Of a DNA stretch of 64,000 nt, positions 36,401 to 44,989 are shown in pieces. A program made the translations under genes and the position numbers. The stretch is taken from positions 27,600 to 91,599 of the IMG/VR virus record IMGVR_UViG_3300044957_000168; one strand, written 5' to 3'. Each line of letters opens with the position of its first letter. Within the stretch, counting starts at the first letter, position 1. This DNA comes from a virus. The notes under the pieces were generated by a model that had not been told where the DNA came from, did not search any database, and saw only the letters and a list, made by a program, of their open reading frames with translations.

Positions 36401-38309
36401 CTTTATTGATTCTCCATTAGTAAGGGGTTCAGGTGGTCAATTTATCGCAGGTGATGAAAATCTTTTGACATATGATCAAGGAGGTTTTGTAGATATGGAT
36501 GCTGAAAATCCTTTAGTAAGATTTATCTACGGTGGAGATGAAACCGGATACTATGAACCAGAAGATTTACCAATGGCTCAATTTGGTCAAAATATAATGA
36601 ATAAAGATCTTGAGCAAAGAGTAGTAGGGGATAAATTATCATATGATGATTGGGTTGAGGGTGAAAGAGATGATTTTGCAACAACACATCCTGGTGAAGA
36701 TTTTGATACTTGGAAAGCTGGTCAAACTGGTCAAGATGATTATAAAAAATATGAAGATTTTTATGGTAAATCTTTATATGATTATACAAACTTTGATGAT
36801 CCAAATGTAAATCCTAATCCAAATAATAATCCAAATAATAATACACAAAATGGTAAAAATTGTCCTCAAGGATATGTTTGGAATGCAACATATAATGCAT
36901 GTATACCGGTAGCTCAAGTTACTTATAATCCAAGAGTTGTTAGAGGTCAATCAGGATTATTTAGAAATTTAGCTCCTTGGAATCCAGCATTTGGTTATGC
37001 AGGATCTTGGACAAAACAAATGTCATTACCATATCAATTAGGTTCTCGTAATCCTTATATGGGTCAACTTACCGGTGCACCTGCTGCACGATATGTTACC
37101 AAAAAAGGAATATTTGGAAAACCTAAAAAATGGATTGATATTTATGATGTTGATGCAGCAGATGATATTTTAAGTAATTACGATTATGTGGGTCCAGAAA
37201 ATATAAACTCATATGATAATAATAATATGCAGCAAACTAGAAAAAAAAGTTCTGGTGATAGACTAGATAGACGGATTGCAAGATGGGATAGAAGAGCTGC
37301 AAGAAATGAAGAGGAGTATGAACCTATGGAAGGTGCTATTACAAACTATGAAAACCCAGATGATTTTTATAATGCAATAAATCCTGTTTCTAGAGAAGAT
37401 GCTCAATTCTTAGGTGCTGGTTATACTGCTTCTGAAGATTATAAAAATAAAGGTAAAGTAAGAACAGTTAGAGATGCAGAAGGTAACTGGTATGATAGAG
37501 ATGATAAAATGATACCTGGTAAAAAAGCTCCTTCAGAAGTTCCTGGATATTATGATAAAAAAAGTAATTTAACAAAAGATGAACTTAAGTTACTTGAAAA
37601 TTTAAAATATTTTAGACATGGAGGTTTACATACATATGGGCCTGGTGGTGCTAATGATCCTAATACTAATCCACCGGCTTGGATGTCAGGTCCTAATCCA
37701 AAACAATATGGCACATATGATGGAAATATGATAAGTCAAGCACCAATGGGTACAACCAAAGGTTTTGATGAGTTTGGTAATCCTGTAAGTCAAGCACCAG
37801 CATTTGGTATTCAACCACCAGCAGCTGCATCACCAGAAAACTATTATGTTAAAGATCAAAATCCAATTAAAAGAAATTTAGTTGGGGTAGAAAATAAAAG
37901 AAAAGACATGTTTAATGTTGATTCAGAATCTTTTCTAAATCAAACTAATGCATTTGCAAGAGGAGCTTTAAATTTATTTGATCCTGAGAAAAAAAGACAA
38001 TGTGGTCCTGGAACTACTTGGAACTCAAGCACACAAACATGCCAACCTACAGATGCAATGGATATCTATGCTACAGCTACTGAACAAGATAGAGGTGACT
38101 GGACAGATATAGGTTCTAAGGCTGGTCTATATAGATATGATCAAGAAGGACAAGATAGAAGCAGTAGAGCAACCTTTGGTCAGTATGGTGGATACATGCA
38201 AGATGGTGGTTTTTATGACCCATATTACGAAGAGGATGAAGAAGTAATTATGACTCCTGAAGAATTAGAACAATTCTTGGCATCTGGAGGACAAGTTGAA
38301 TATTTATAA
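33480..38309 (+). CDS. Giant modular virion protein, cargo type
   Basis: A 1609-residue mosaic with no enzyme domain recognised. It begins MKKSVRIRKALPGEKPGYYN and has KKAQMG near residue 28. Residues 105-210 are extremely acidic and Gln-rich. LPQAQWG at 264 is followed by amphipathic GGLSLLPGLTRQVEKGIEAF. A beta-rich block spans about 335-620. A Gly-rich hydrophobic helix with cysteine knot (CQCDNPTGRNYMP..CPCGG) lies at 660-715, then FQDGG, TAQFGG (about 857) and LPMAQFG (1030). Two C-x12-C knots follow (CPQGYVWNATYNAC, CGPGTTWNSSTQTC). It ends with YMQDGGFYDP and the tail PEELEQFLASGGQVEYL. The mosaic shares pieces with both neighbours and probably arose by module shuffling. Likely an ejected internal protein. 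Confidence 0.6.
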   Translation: MKKSVRIRKALPGEKPGYYNKTAKFLKKAQMGMEVNSPSNDPQRLNAIYTNVYASLMSDITPDVIYSSLIGEYALDENTALMILRSALGKLAEEGKIDPESLEGGNSQQNQKQEEQPSETQDRESQEEYDQRMSEDAEQDELAMSDEGYYDEEEAANNDNSHLDTEQEQQQQAFAFGGYYDTGGESDEDYSDYYDDSNQSSSPENAVINQYNNPGQNKMKKPFSMEDLINMTPGIQGTQSVPGIEDYLGDYRPISESYGSMDYLPQAQWGGLSLLPGLTRQVEKGIEAFNKGYSAIRGLSPMTNVSGIRKALPLATLTGEALTKLPYIGKKLAPQLKTTFTQNRNHLWKVLNGAGPNQEIFGNVGTRANPDGSLQVNRLLLYQDDVAKIVSQIEDSGSPAAVIEPDGSMSWDYSKTLPERKVFELGEVQPMAAADGLVSGVYPMNSKVTGGVDDKGNKFFEISHKFGPNQTLPFGSTSSKAKELTFKNRFYYKTVVDPATNQTSIKVFGPLGEELTPGTQTKFKIQRPFIPSVLRTVAEKFLQDPNTPFPNFQVDFGRNPNGPFTSRVGRVDITSTPPSTVDRLSTRGKIGRGLENFALSTYIPQIFGLGNPLRTSPKNVTPLKLPVLGYTSSALGPNVVNPALETGVASDIANAMNYKYRIGRNALIGAGGLGYLGYKTWDAFYNQCQCDNPTGRNYMPKDEYGNCPCGGDVDDKRILDPTEQPTVQDIMKFLDEQGLYPTEKDYYRLKGKNKRSKAVDYKTGGITEKQFVKAFSSKFQDGGPQDQSLGKGKRMDTLTNDVEARKDIFKSKLKDNSNVALTKEIYKNAQSNPQILNMLMQDGPKENLAEDTGMQTAQFGGVPNWYTGYNTALSPKEYRKLYRQMKRMIPRGLDISRANMASNFYDNRFMQPGYGTVVTTPEYMNMLAMSSLPLYKSAANVYGGGRKPSELQAYEATAINNEKGIPLLPEMTPDFIDSPLVRGSGGQFIAGDENLLTYDQGGFVDMDAENPLVRFIYGGDETGYYEPEDLPMAQFGQNIMNKDLEQRVVGDKLSYDDWVEGERDDFATTHPGEDFDTWKAGQTGQDDYKKYEDFYGKSLYDYTNFDDPNVNPNPNNNPNNNTQNGKNCPQGYVWNATYNACIPVAQVTYNPRVVRGQSGLFRNLAPWNPAFGYAGSWTKQMSLPYQLGSRNPYMGQLTGAPAARYVTKKGIFGKPKKWIDIYDVDAADDILSNYDYVGPENINSYDNNNMQQTRKKSSGDRLDRRIARWDRRAARNEEEYEPMEGAITNYENPDDFYNAINPVSREDAQFLGAGYTASEDYKNKGKVRTVRDAEGNWYDRDDKMIPGKKAPSEVPGYYDKKSNLTKDELKLLENLKYFRHGGLHTYGPGGANDPNTNPPAWMSGPNPKQYGTYDGNMISQAPMGTTKGFDEFGNPVSQAPAFGIQPPAAASPENYYVKDQNPIKRNLVGVENKRKDMFNVDSESFLNQTNAFARGALNLFDPEKKRQCGPGTTWNSSTQTCQPTDAMDIYATATEQDRGDWTDIGSKAGLYRYDQEGQDRSSRATFGQYGGYMQDGGFYDPYYEEDEEVIMTPEELEQFLASGGQVEYL

Positions 38310-38317
38310 CATAACCA

Positions 38318-41300
38318 ATGATAAAAGTTAGAATTAAAAAGTTACCTCAAGCAAGAACTGGATACCAAGTTCAAGGAGCATTAGTAAATGACGTACCTGC
38401 TATGGGAGGTGCAGACTATAATGCATACATTGGTGCACCAAAACTTCGGGAAAGTAAATACATCAAAGCTGTCCCTAGAGATGAAGCAAATCTAGAAGCA
38501 GAAGGTAGAGAAACAGTATATGGAGACATCAATGGTGATGGAATGCCAGAACATAAAATTATTGTTGGTCCAAGACATGCTCAAGGTGGAGTTCCTTTAA
38601 ATCTTCCAGAAGATACTTTTATTTTCTCTGACACAAGAGCAATGAGAATAAAAGATCCAGAATTACTAAACATGTTTGGTAAAGGAGGTACAAATAAATC
38701 TTATACTCCGGCAGAACTAGCTAAACAATACGATGTACAGAAGTATAGAAAAATACTAGAAGATCCTGAGACAGATGCAATAGAAAGAAAGACTGCAGAG
38801 TTAATGATCAAAAAGTATGTTGTTAAACTAGGCTGTCTTGCTCTTGCACAAGAATCTATGAAAGGATTCCCACAGGGTATCCCAGCAGTAGCAAAACCAT
38901 GTATGGAAGCTAGAGGTTTAACTGAGCAAGATATTCTACCTAATAAAGAAATATCTGTTCTAAATGATCAGTTAAAAAAACAAATGGAACAAGAAGGAGC
39001 GACAGATGAAAACATACTTCAACAAGCTGAAGAGATGAATGATGGTAATCCTGTTGCACAACCACAAGAAATGGGTCCTCCTCAAGAACAAATGGAAGCT
39101 CCTTCACCAGAAGAAATGATGATGTATAGTGGATATAGAAGAAGATTAAGAAGAGCACAAGAAGGAATGCAACAACCATCTCCTGAAGAAATGGCAATGA
39201 TGCAACAGCAACAACAAGGTGGTCAAGATGAAATGGGTGAGATAATGAAAGAAGTTGCAAATGCTCTTCAAAGAGGTGCTGATCCTTCTGAAGTTGTTAT
39301 GAGTTTATTACAGAACAACATTCCACCAGATGCAATTGTACAAATATTTACACAACTTGGTGCTGAACCACAACAAGCTGCTCAAATAGTACAGCAAGTA
39401 ATAGCACAGGCCCAAGGTGGTGGTCAAGAACAAATGATGCCACAAGAACAACCTATGTCAGAAGAAGAAGCAATGATGATGCAACAACAACAGATGCAAC
39501 AACAAGCTCCTCCTATGGCACAGTATGGTATGACAATGGGTGGTTATGATATGCCATTCTATGATATGCCAGAAGCTGCTTATGGTATGGCAATGGGTTC
39601 TGGTCAATCTCAAAACTATCAAGGAAGGCCTAAAAGAATTCCTGGATCAGGTCCTATGTTTCCATTAACTAAAGCAGGGAATGGAATAACTATTGATGCT
39701 TCTAATATGACTAATGAACAACTTCAAAGAGCTATTTGGGATGCACAACAAAAAGATAAAAATGCTGAAATTACTGTAACTCGTAAAGATGCTAATGGTC
39801 AAGTAAAAACACAAAAACTTAAATCATCAGGATTTATGATTCCTGAAGGTAAGGATATTACAGATTTAAAAGGTTTTCCAGATACACCTGCAGGAAGGGT
39901 TGCTGCAGCACAATATTTATTAATTGAAGAAAACTTAAATAATTCTACAGTTAAAGCTGAGATTATTAAAAATACTAAAGAAGCACTTGAAAATCCAGAT
40001 GCTTGGACAGGTAAAGGTGGTACAAGAAATGCTAATAATACTTGGTCAAATAAATATGGTGCATTACCTTCTGATGAGGAAATTATAAAACAAGCATTAA
40101 ATCATCAAAAAAGAAATTTGATGTTTGAAGCTAATGAAATTGATCCGCAATTATTTTCTGATGTTGGTCATAAACTTGATGATGTTGATACTGTACTTAA
40201 TAAAGGGTACGTTAATCCAAAAACTGGACAAAAATATACAAGAGCTGAGGCAGAAGCAGCACTTAAATCTCTTAATGTTAAAGGTTTTACTAATGTTGCT
40301 GCAATGTCAAATATACTAGGAGTTCCTTTAGACCCTAAAGGAAAAGATAGAGTTCTCCAGCAAGGAACAATGCACGGATATGCAAAAGCATATCAAAACT
40401 TTTCATCTGGTGCTTATAACTCTAATCCAGATGCAAAATATGCTATGGATAATTTTTTGGGTAATGTAAGTTTAGTTCACTCAGGTGCGGATGATGAAAC
40501 TTCAATGGGAGCTTTGTATGGATCAATAGGTAATAGAATATCTCCTCTTGATGATAAATATGATTATTCAGATAATAATTGGTATCAAAAAAATTCTGGC
40601 AGATTAGTGAAAGGTAAGTTTACTACTTATGGAGATACAACAGCTGGTCATAAATATATGGTTGGTAAAAGAAATCTAGAATTTGAAGATATTCCAGAAA
40701 GTGGACCTTGTCAATGTGAAAAAGATAAATTACCTGATGGATCACCGGACCCTTCATATAAACCAAAAGATGCTCAAGGTAATTGTACTTGTGATCCTCC
40801 AAAACCTAAAGATTGTCCATGTCAAAAATCTGATGGTACAGTAATAAACATGACTGCAAATGCAGATGGTACTTGCCCGCCTTGTACAGAACCTAAAGAT
40901 ATACCTGTACCAGGTCCTCCTGCTGAATGGTGGTTACAAGATACAATTAAAACTACCGGTGCATTTGGAGATTTAATGGGAGTTAAAAAGTATATGCCGT
41001 GGGCAGCTCCTGCAAAACTTCAAACACCAAGACCTACATTCTTAGATCCAACAAGAGAACTTGCTGCTAATGCAGAACAAGCAAATATACAAACTGCAGG
41101 TATGGCACAGTTTGCTGGACCACAAGCACTATCTGCAAGATCATCAAGTGTTCAAGGTCAAGCTTCTAAGAATGCTGCAGATATACTTTCTAAATATAAT
41201 AATGCTAATGTTAACATAGCAAATCAGTTTGAGATGAAAGCTACAGACATTAGAAACCAGGAAAGTATGTTGAATCAAGCAACACAGCAAAGATTGTATG

Positions 41301-41731
41301 ATCAAAATACAATTGCTAATCAACAGTTTGATAATGCTAAGTTGGCAATGAGAAACAACTTAAGAAATTACTATACTAACGCAATTACCAATAGATGGAA
41401 AACTGATGCATTAAATCAGATGTTCCCGAACTATCAAGTATCTCCAGGAGTAGGTGGACAAATGTATTATCAACCTACAGCAAAAACAACTAATCCTTCA
41501 CAAACTTCAGGAAAAACTAAAGAAGAATGGTTTAAGTGGTGTAAAGATAATGGTGATCCAAATCCTTCTGCATGTGCTAATAGAATGATGAGTGGTAATA
41601 ATTCAAATTCAGGAGGTGGAGCAGATCCAAATATGGTAAATACTATGTATGGAACAGCTAGAGATGGTGGAGAAATGTTTGAAGATGGTGGTTTTGTTTA
41701 TATTGATTCATGGCTTCCATTTATCATGTAA
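38318..41731 (+). CDS. Giant virion protein with EF-hand-like loop and Q/M-rich region
   Basis: A 1137-residue protein starting with the shared leader MIKVRIKKLPQARTGYQ. A conserved-looking N-terminal domain (40-190) holds TVYGDINGDGMPEHKIIVG (a D-x-N-x-D-G calcium-loop pattern, D70-D74), then GPRHAQGGVPLNLPEDTFIFSD. This type of domain is frequent in large structural proteins of Bacteroidota phages, from memory. Residues 220-420 are a Gln/Met/Glu-rich low-complexity region with RRAQEG and MAQYG elements. A mixed domain spans 440-780, a CxC-rich segment 795-870, and a helical Ala/Asn/Gln-rich part 900-1050. It ends with DGGEMFEDGGFVYIDSW. Probably internal virion cargo or an ejection protein; no catalytic motif seen. 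Confidence 0.6.
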   Translation: MIKVRIKKLPQARTGYQVQGALVNDVPAMGGADYNAYIGAPKLRESKYIKAVPRDEANLEAEGRETVYGDINGDGMPEHKIIVGPRHAQGGVPLNLPEDTFIFSDTRAMRIKDPELLNMFGKGGTNKSYTPAELAKQYDVQKYRKILEDPETDAIERKTAELMIKKYVVKLGCLALAQESMKGFPQGIPAVAKPCMEARGLTEQDILPNKEISVLNDQLKKQMEQEGATDENILQQAEEMNDGNPVAQPQEMGPPQEQMEAPSPEEMMMYSGYRRRLRRAQEGMQQPSPEEMAMMQQQQQGGQDEMGEIMKEVANALQRGADPSEVVMSLLQNNIPPDAIVQIFTQLGAEPQQAAQIVQQVIAQAQGGGQEQMMPQEQPMSEEEAMMMQQQQMQQQAPPMAQYGMTMGGYDMPFYDMPEAAYGMAMGSGQSQNYQGRPKRIPGSGPMFPLTKAGNGITIDASNMTNEQLQRAIWDAQQKDKNAEITVTRKDANGQVKTQKLKSSGFMIPEGKDITDLKGFPDTPAGRVAAAQYLLIEENLNNSTVKAEIIKNTKEALENPDAWTGKGGTRNANNTWSNKYGALPSDEEIIKQALNHQKRNLMFEANEIDPQLFSDVGHKLDDVDTVLNKGYVNPKTGQKYTRAEAEAALKSLNVKGFTNVAAMSNILGVPLDPKGKDRVLQQGTMHGYAKAYQNFSSGAYNSNPDAKYAMDNFLGNVSLVHSGADDETSMGALYGSIGNRISPLDDKYDYSDNNWYQKNSGRLVKGKFTTYGDTTAGHKYMVGKRNLEFEDIPESGPCQCEKDKLPDGSPDPSYKPKDAQGNCTCDPPKPKDCPCQKSDGTVINMTANADGTCPPCTEPKDIPVPGPPAEWWLQDTIKTTGAFGDLMGVKKYMPWAAPAKLQTPRPTFLDPTRELAANAEQANIQTAGMAQFAGPQALSARSSSVQGQASKNAADILSKYNNANVNIANQFEMKATDIRNQESMLNQATQQRLYDQNTIANQQFDNAKLAMRNNLRNYYTNAITNRWKTDALNQMFPNYQVSPGVGGQMYYQPTAKTTNPSQTSGKTKEEWFKWCKDNGDPNPSACANRMMSGNNSNSGGGADPNMVNTMYGTARDGGEMFEDGGFVYIDSWLPFIM

Positions 41732-41787
41732 ACTTTATAGGTTTATTAAACTAAAAAAATTTTAATAGTTTTACACAAAGACAAATT

Positions 41788-44700
41788 ATGGCAACGTATC
41801 TACAAGGAGTCACAGATTTTATACCAGATTATCAGCCGTTTCAACCTGATTTAAATTTCTATGGAAATCTATTGCAAACTAAACAAACGCAATATGATAC
41901 TAATTGGAAACAGTTAAATAATCTGTATGGCCAGTTATATGGTGCTGACCTTACTCATGACATGAATCTTAAAAAGAAAGATGAGTTACTAAAACAAATT
42001 GATTTTAATCTTAAAAGAGTTTCAGGATTAGATCTTTCTTTAGAACAAAATGTAAATCAAGCTATGCAAGTATTTAGACCTTTTTATGAGGATAAGTACT
42101 TAATGAAAGATATGGCTTGGACTAAAAATTGGAAAAATACTTATGAATCTGCCAATGCTCTTAAAAATTCACAAGATGAAAAACAAAGAAAACAATGGTG
42201 GAGTACAGGTATACAAGGACTTGAGTTAAGAAAACAAATGTTTAAGGATGCAACATTAGATGAAACCTTAAACATGGCAAATGCAAAATATACTGCTAAT
42301 GTAAATGATTTCCAGGAGTATTTAGATCTTGCTAAAAAATATAACATTGGTGCAGTTGTACAAGAACCAGATAAGTCTGGATTATACTTTGTAAGAAAAA
42401 AGAATGGAGAATTAATTTTACCAACTCTTCAACAAATGTTTTTAGCAGAGTATGCTAATAGACCTGATATACAAGATAAGTATAGAGAAGAAGCATTTGT
42501 AGAAAGGATGAACTATGCATATCAGAATAAAGAAAAATTTGGTAGTACTCTTGAAGCTGAAAAAGATTATATTAAACAAAAGTACGACTACATTAAAAAA
42601 TATGCTGAGCAAAAAGATGGAAAAGCTCAAGATGAATTAAATACTACTCAGAACCTTATTGGTAATTTAGAAAAAAATGTTAATTCTGGTAATGTAAATC
42701 CTCAACAAAAATCATATTATGAGAGACTTACAGAAAGTTTACAAGTAAATGCAACAATTGCACAAAATACAAGTAACTTAAATAATCAAATCAATGACAA
42801 AAAAGCAGCTGGAGAAGAGGGTCCAGATGATATACTAAGTGATATAGAATTAGCAAGACTTAAAGTAGATGCAGGATATGCAGCTATTGCAGCAGAACAA
42901 AAAATAATGGGTGCTGCAAATGCTTATGCTTTTGCAAACTATGAAGTAGAATATAAAGCAAATCCTGTTGGTCTTGAATTTTTAAGACATAAACATGCAA
43001 GTCAAAGACAACAACAAGCTCATAGAAATAGAGAAGAAGAACTCAGATTGCAACATGAGCAAAGAATGTTTGAAAAAGCTGCTGATCATAATGTTAGTCT
43101 AGGGTATTGGTCATATGATCAAAATGGTAGATTAATTACTAATCCACAAGCAAATGGATTTAACTTAGATTTTACAGTTCCTGGAGGTACAGGTTCAGAA
43201 ACTGAAGGTAAATTTACATTTGATGAACTACAAAGAATTAGTAGAAATCAAATGTTAAGTGGTGCAGTAGAAGGTGGAAACCATTTAATGAAAACAATTC
43301 AAAACGGTATTACTACTGGATCATTTAGTGCATCACAACTAGCACAACTTATATTAAACTTTAACCCATCACATAAAGTAGCAAATAAAATTATTGATGC
43401 AGGGAAAGCAGGTAGTACAGATGCCAATAAAAAACTAATGAAAGAAGCATGGAATGGTATCTGGACTGAATACAAAAAAGACAATAATAGCTTTATTAAA
43501 AAAATGGCTGATTCTGGCCAGTTATGGGAAGTAAATTCATATATGCAAAGTTGGGCATCGTTGAAACAAGGAGATCCTCTTTCTAAAGTATATTCAAATG
43601 ACCCAGCAATATATAATTTGCAACAATTAAAAAGAGTTGATGATGCATTGCTTCAAATTAGAAATCAAAACTATGATAACATTAGGGCTAAGTTTAAAAA
43701 AGATTTAAATCACATAGTTTCAAAAGTAAAAGCAAAAGATCCTGAAACATATAAAAATGTAACTCAAGAAAAAATTGATCAAGCCGTTGATTTGATGATG
43801 AATCGTTATGTGTTAGATGGTAACGGTCATACAGAAGAGTTTTATAAAATTGCAGATCAAGTTGACAGACAAATTGGAAAAATTTTAGGATTTAATATTT
43901 CTAAAACGACTAATCGTCCAGCAACATTAAAATGGTATAATTATGTATTTCCTATAACAAATATTGGAAAAATATTTGGTGATGGAAGAGAAGATGTTCA
44001 TGAAACAGCTTCTTGGGTAAGAGATGTATTTGATAAATCATTTGATGAACTTACAAACATGGATCCTGAAAAAGGTGGTTTATACTCTTATATTCCTGGA
44101 ACATCAAGTAAAAAAGGAAAAGATAATATATATGGGCTTAAGTCAGAAACAGGTATGATGCAAGTTGCGCCTGGAGTAAACTGGGATCCAGGAAATCAAT
44201 CTGCATCAAGTATGTTCAATACTGTTTTATCAACAATTTGGAATCGTGATAATTCACAATATAGAATTACTACAAAAGGAAATCAAAAACCTGCTAATAG
44301 TGATGATCCAACAGGGATAGAACAAAGTGAAGCACTTGCAATTGTGGCTGAACTTAAAAATCAATTAAACACTAATAAAGAATTAAAACCATTCTTTATT
44401 GGAGCAACTACAATATCTATGGAAAATGAAAAACTTGGGTCAATGAAATTGATGGCTCCAAGAGAAGTAATTGAAAAAGTTATTAAAAGTATGGCCGGGG
44501 ATGATGTTAAAGAAAATGATATTAAAGCTAAGATTGATAAGATTTATCAAAATGGTATTACATTTATTGCACCTAAAGATACTTGGGCAGGTAATAAGTT
44601 GTACAATAAACAGTTTCCCACACCTATGGAAACTTTACTAAATCAAAAAAGCTATGAGTATAATGATCCAAATGGAACGGGTAATTATAGAATTGAAAAA

Positions 44701-44979
44701 GTTCCTGGATCAGGAGATTATATTGCATCCGGTACTACCTATGAATTAAGACCTGATGGATCTAAAGTAGAACATAAATTTCAGTGGGATCTTAATTCTA
44801 GAAGTGGTAAAAAAATTGATGCAAAAGATGAAGAAACTTTTGGAATGTTTCAAAAGCTTACATCTTTAAACTTTGATACTTATAGAAAAATACATCAGTC
44901 AGGCAATAAAAACTTAATTGAAAAAGCAAATACAAACTTTGGTGGTACAGTAAATAATCCTTTTTGGAGGTGGAAATAA
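41788..44979 (+). CDS. Large helical virion protein, unknown
   Basis: A 1063-residue protein. It opens ATYLQGVTDFIPDYQPFQPD, then LNFYGNLLQTKQTQYD and GLDLSLEQNVNQAM. This is a start typical of large internal proteins lying near the RNA polymerase in crAss-like phages, from memory. Residues 20-400 are long charged helices, with aromatic pairs; 410-640 remain helical; the last 350 residues are mixed alpha/beta with a GYFVFP-like strand region and NYRIEKVPGSGDYIASG. It lacks the leader, LPxAQxG motif and tail found in the three genes before it. Ten bases separate it from the next giant gene. Likely an ejected core protein; no enzyme motif recognised. Confidence 0.55.
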   Translation: MATYLQGVTDFIPDYQPFQPDLNFYGNLLQTKQTQYDTNWKQLNNLYGQLYGADLTHDMNLKKKDELLKQIDFNLKRVSGLDLSLEQNVNQAMQVFRPFYEDKYLMKDMAWTKNWKNTYESANALKNSQDEKQRKQWWSTGIQGLELRKQMFKDATLDETLNMANAKYTANVNDFQEYLDLAKKYNIGAVVQEPDKSGLYFVRKKNGELILPTLQQMFLAEYANRPDIQDKYREEAFVERMNYAYQNKEKFGSTLEAEKDYIKQKYDYIKKYAEQKDGKAQDELNTTQNLIGNLEKNVNSGNVNPQQKSYYERLTESLQVNATIAQNTSNLNNQINDKKAAGEEGPDDILSDIELARLKVDAGYAAIAAEQKIMGAANAYAFANYEVEYKANPVGLEFLRHKHASQRQQQAHRNREEELRLQHEQRMFEKAADHNVSLGYWSYDQNGRLITNPQANGFNLDFTVPGGTGSETEGKFTFDELQRISRNQMLSGAVEGGNHLMKTIQNGITTGSFSASQLAQLILNFNPSHKVANKIIDAGKAGSTDANKKLMKEAWNGIWTEYKKDNNSFIKKMADSGQLWEVNSYMQSWASLKQGDPLSKVYSNDPAIYNLQQLKRVDDALLQIRNQNYDNIRAKFKKDLNHIVSKVKAKDPETYKNVTQEKIDQAVDLMMNRYVLDGNGHTEEFYKIADQVDRQIGKILGFNISKTTNRPATLKWYNYVFPITNIGKIFGDGREDVHETASWVRDVFDKSFDELTNMDPEKGGLYSYIPGTSSKKGKDNIYGLKSETGMMQVAPGVNWDPGNQSASSMFNTVLSTIWNRDNSQYRITTKGNQKPANSDDPTGIEQSEALAIVAELKNQLNTNKELKPFFIGATTISMENEKLGSMKLMAPREVIEKVIKSMAGDDVKENDIKAKIDKIYQNGITFIAPKDTWAGNKLYNKQFPTPMETLLNQKSYEYNDPNGTGNYRIEKVPGSGDYIASGTTYELRPDGSKVEHKFQWDLNSRSGKKIDAKDEETFGMFQKLTSLNFDTYRKIHQSGNKNLIEKANTNFGGTVNNPFWRWK

Positions 44980-44989
44980 ACATTAAAAA

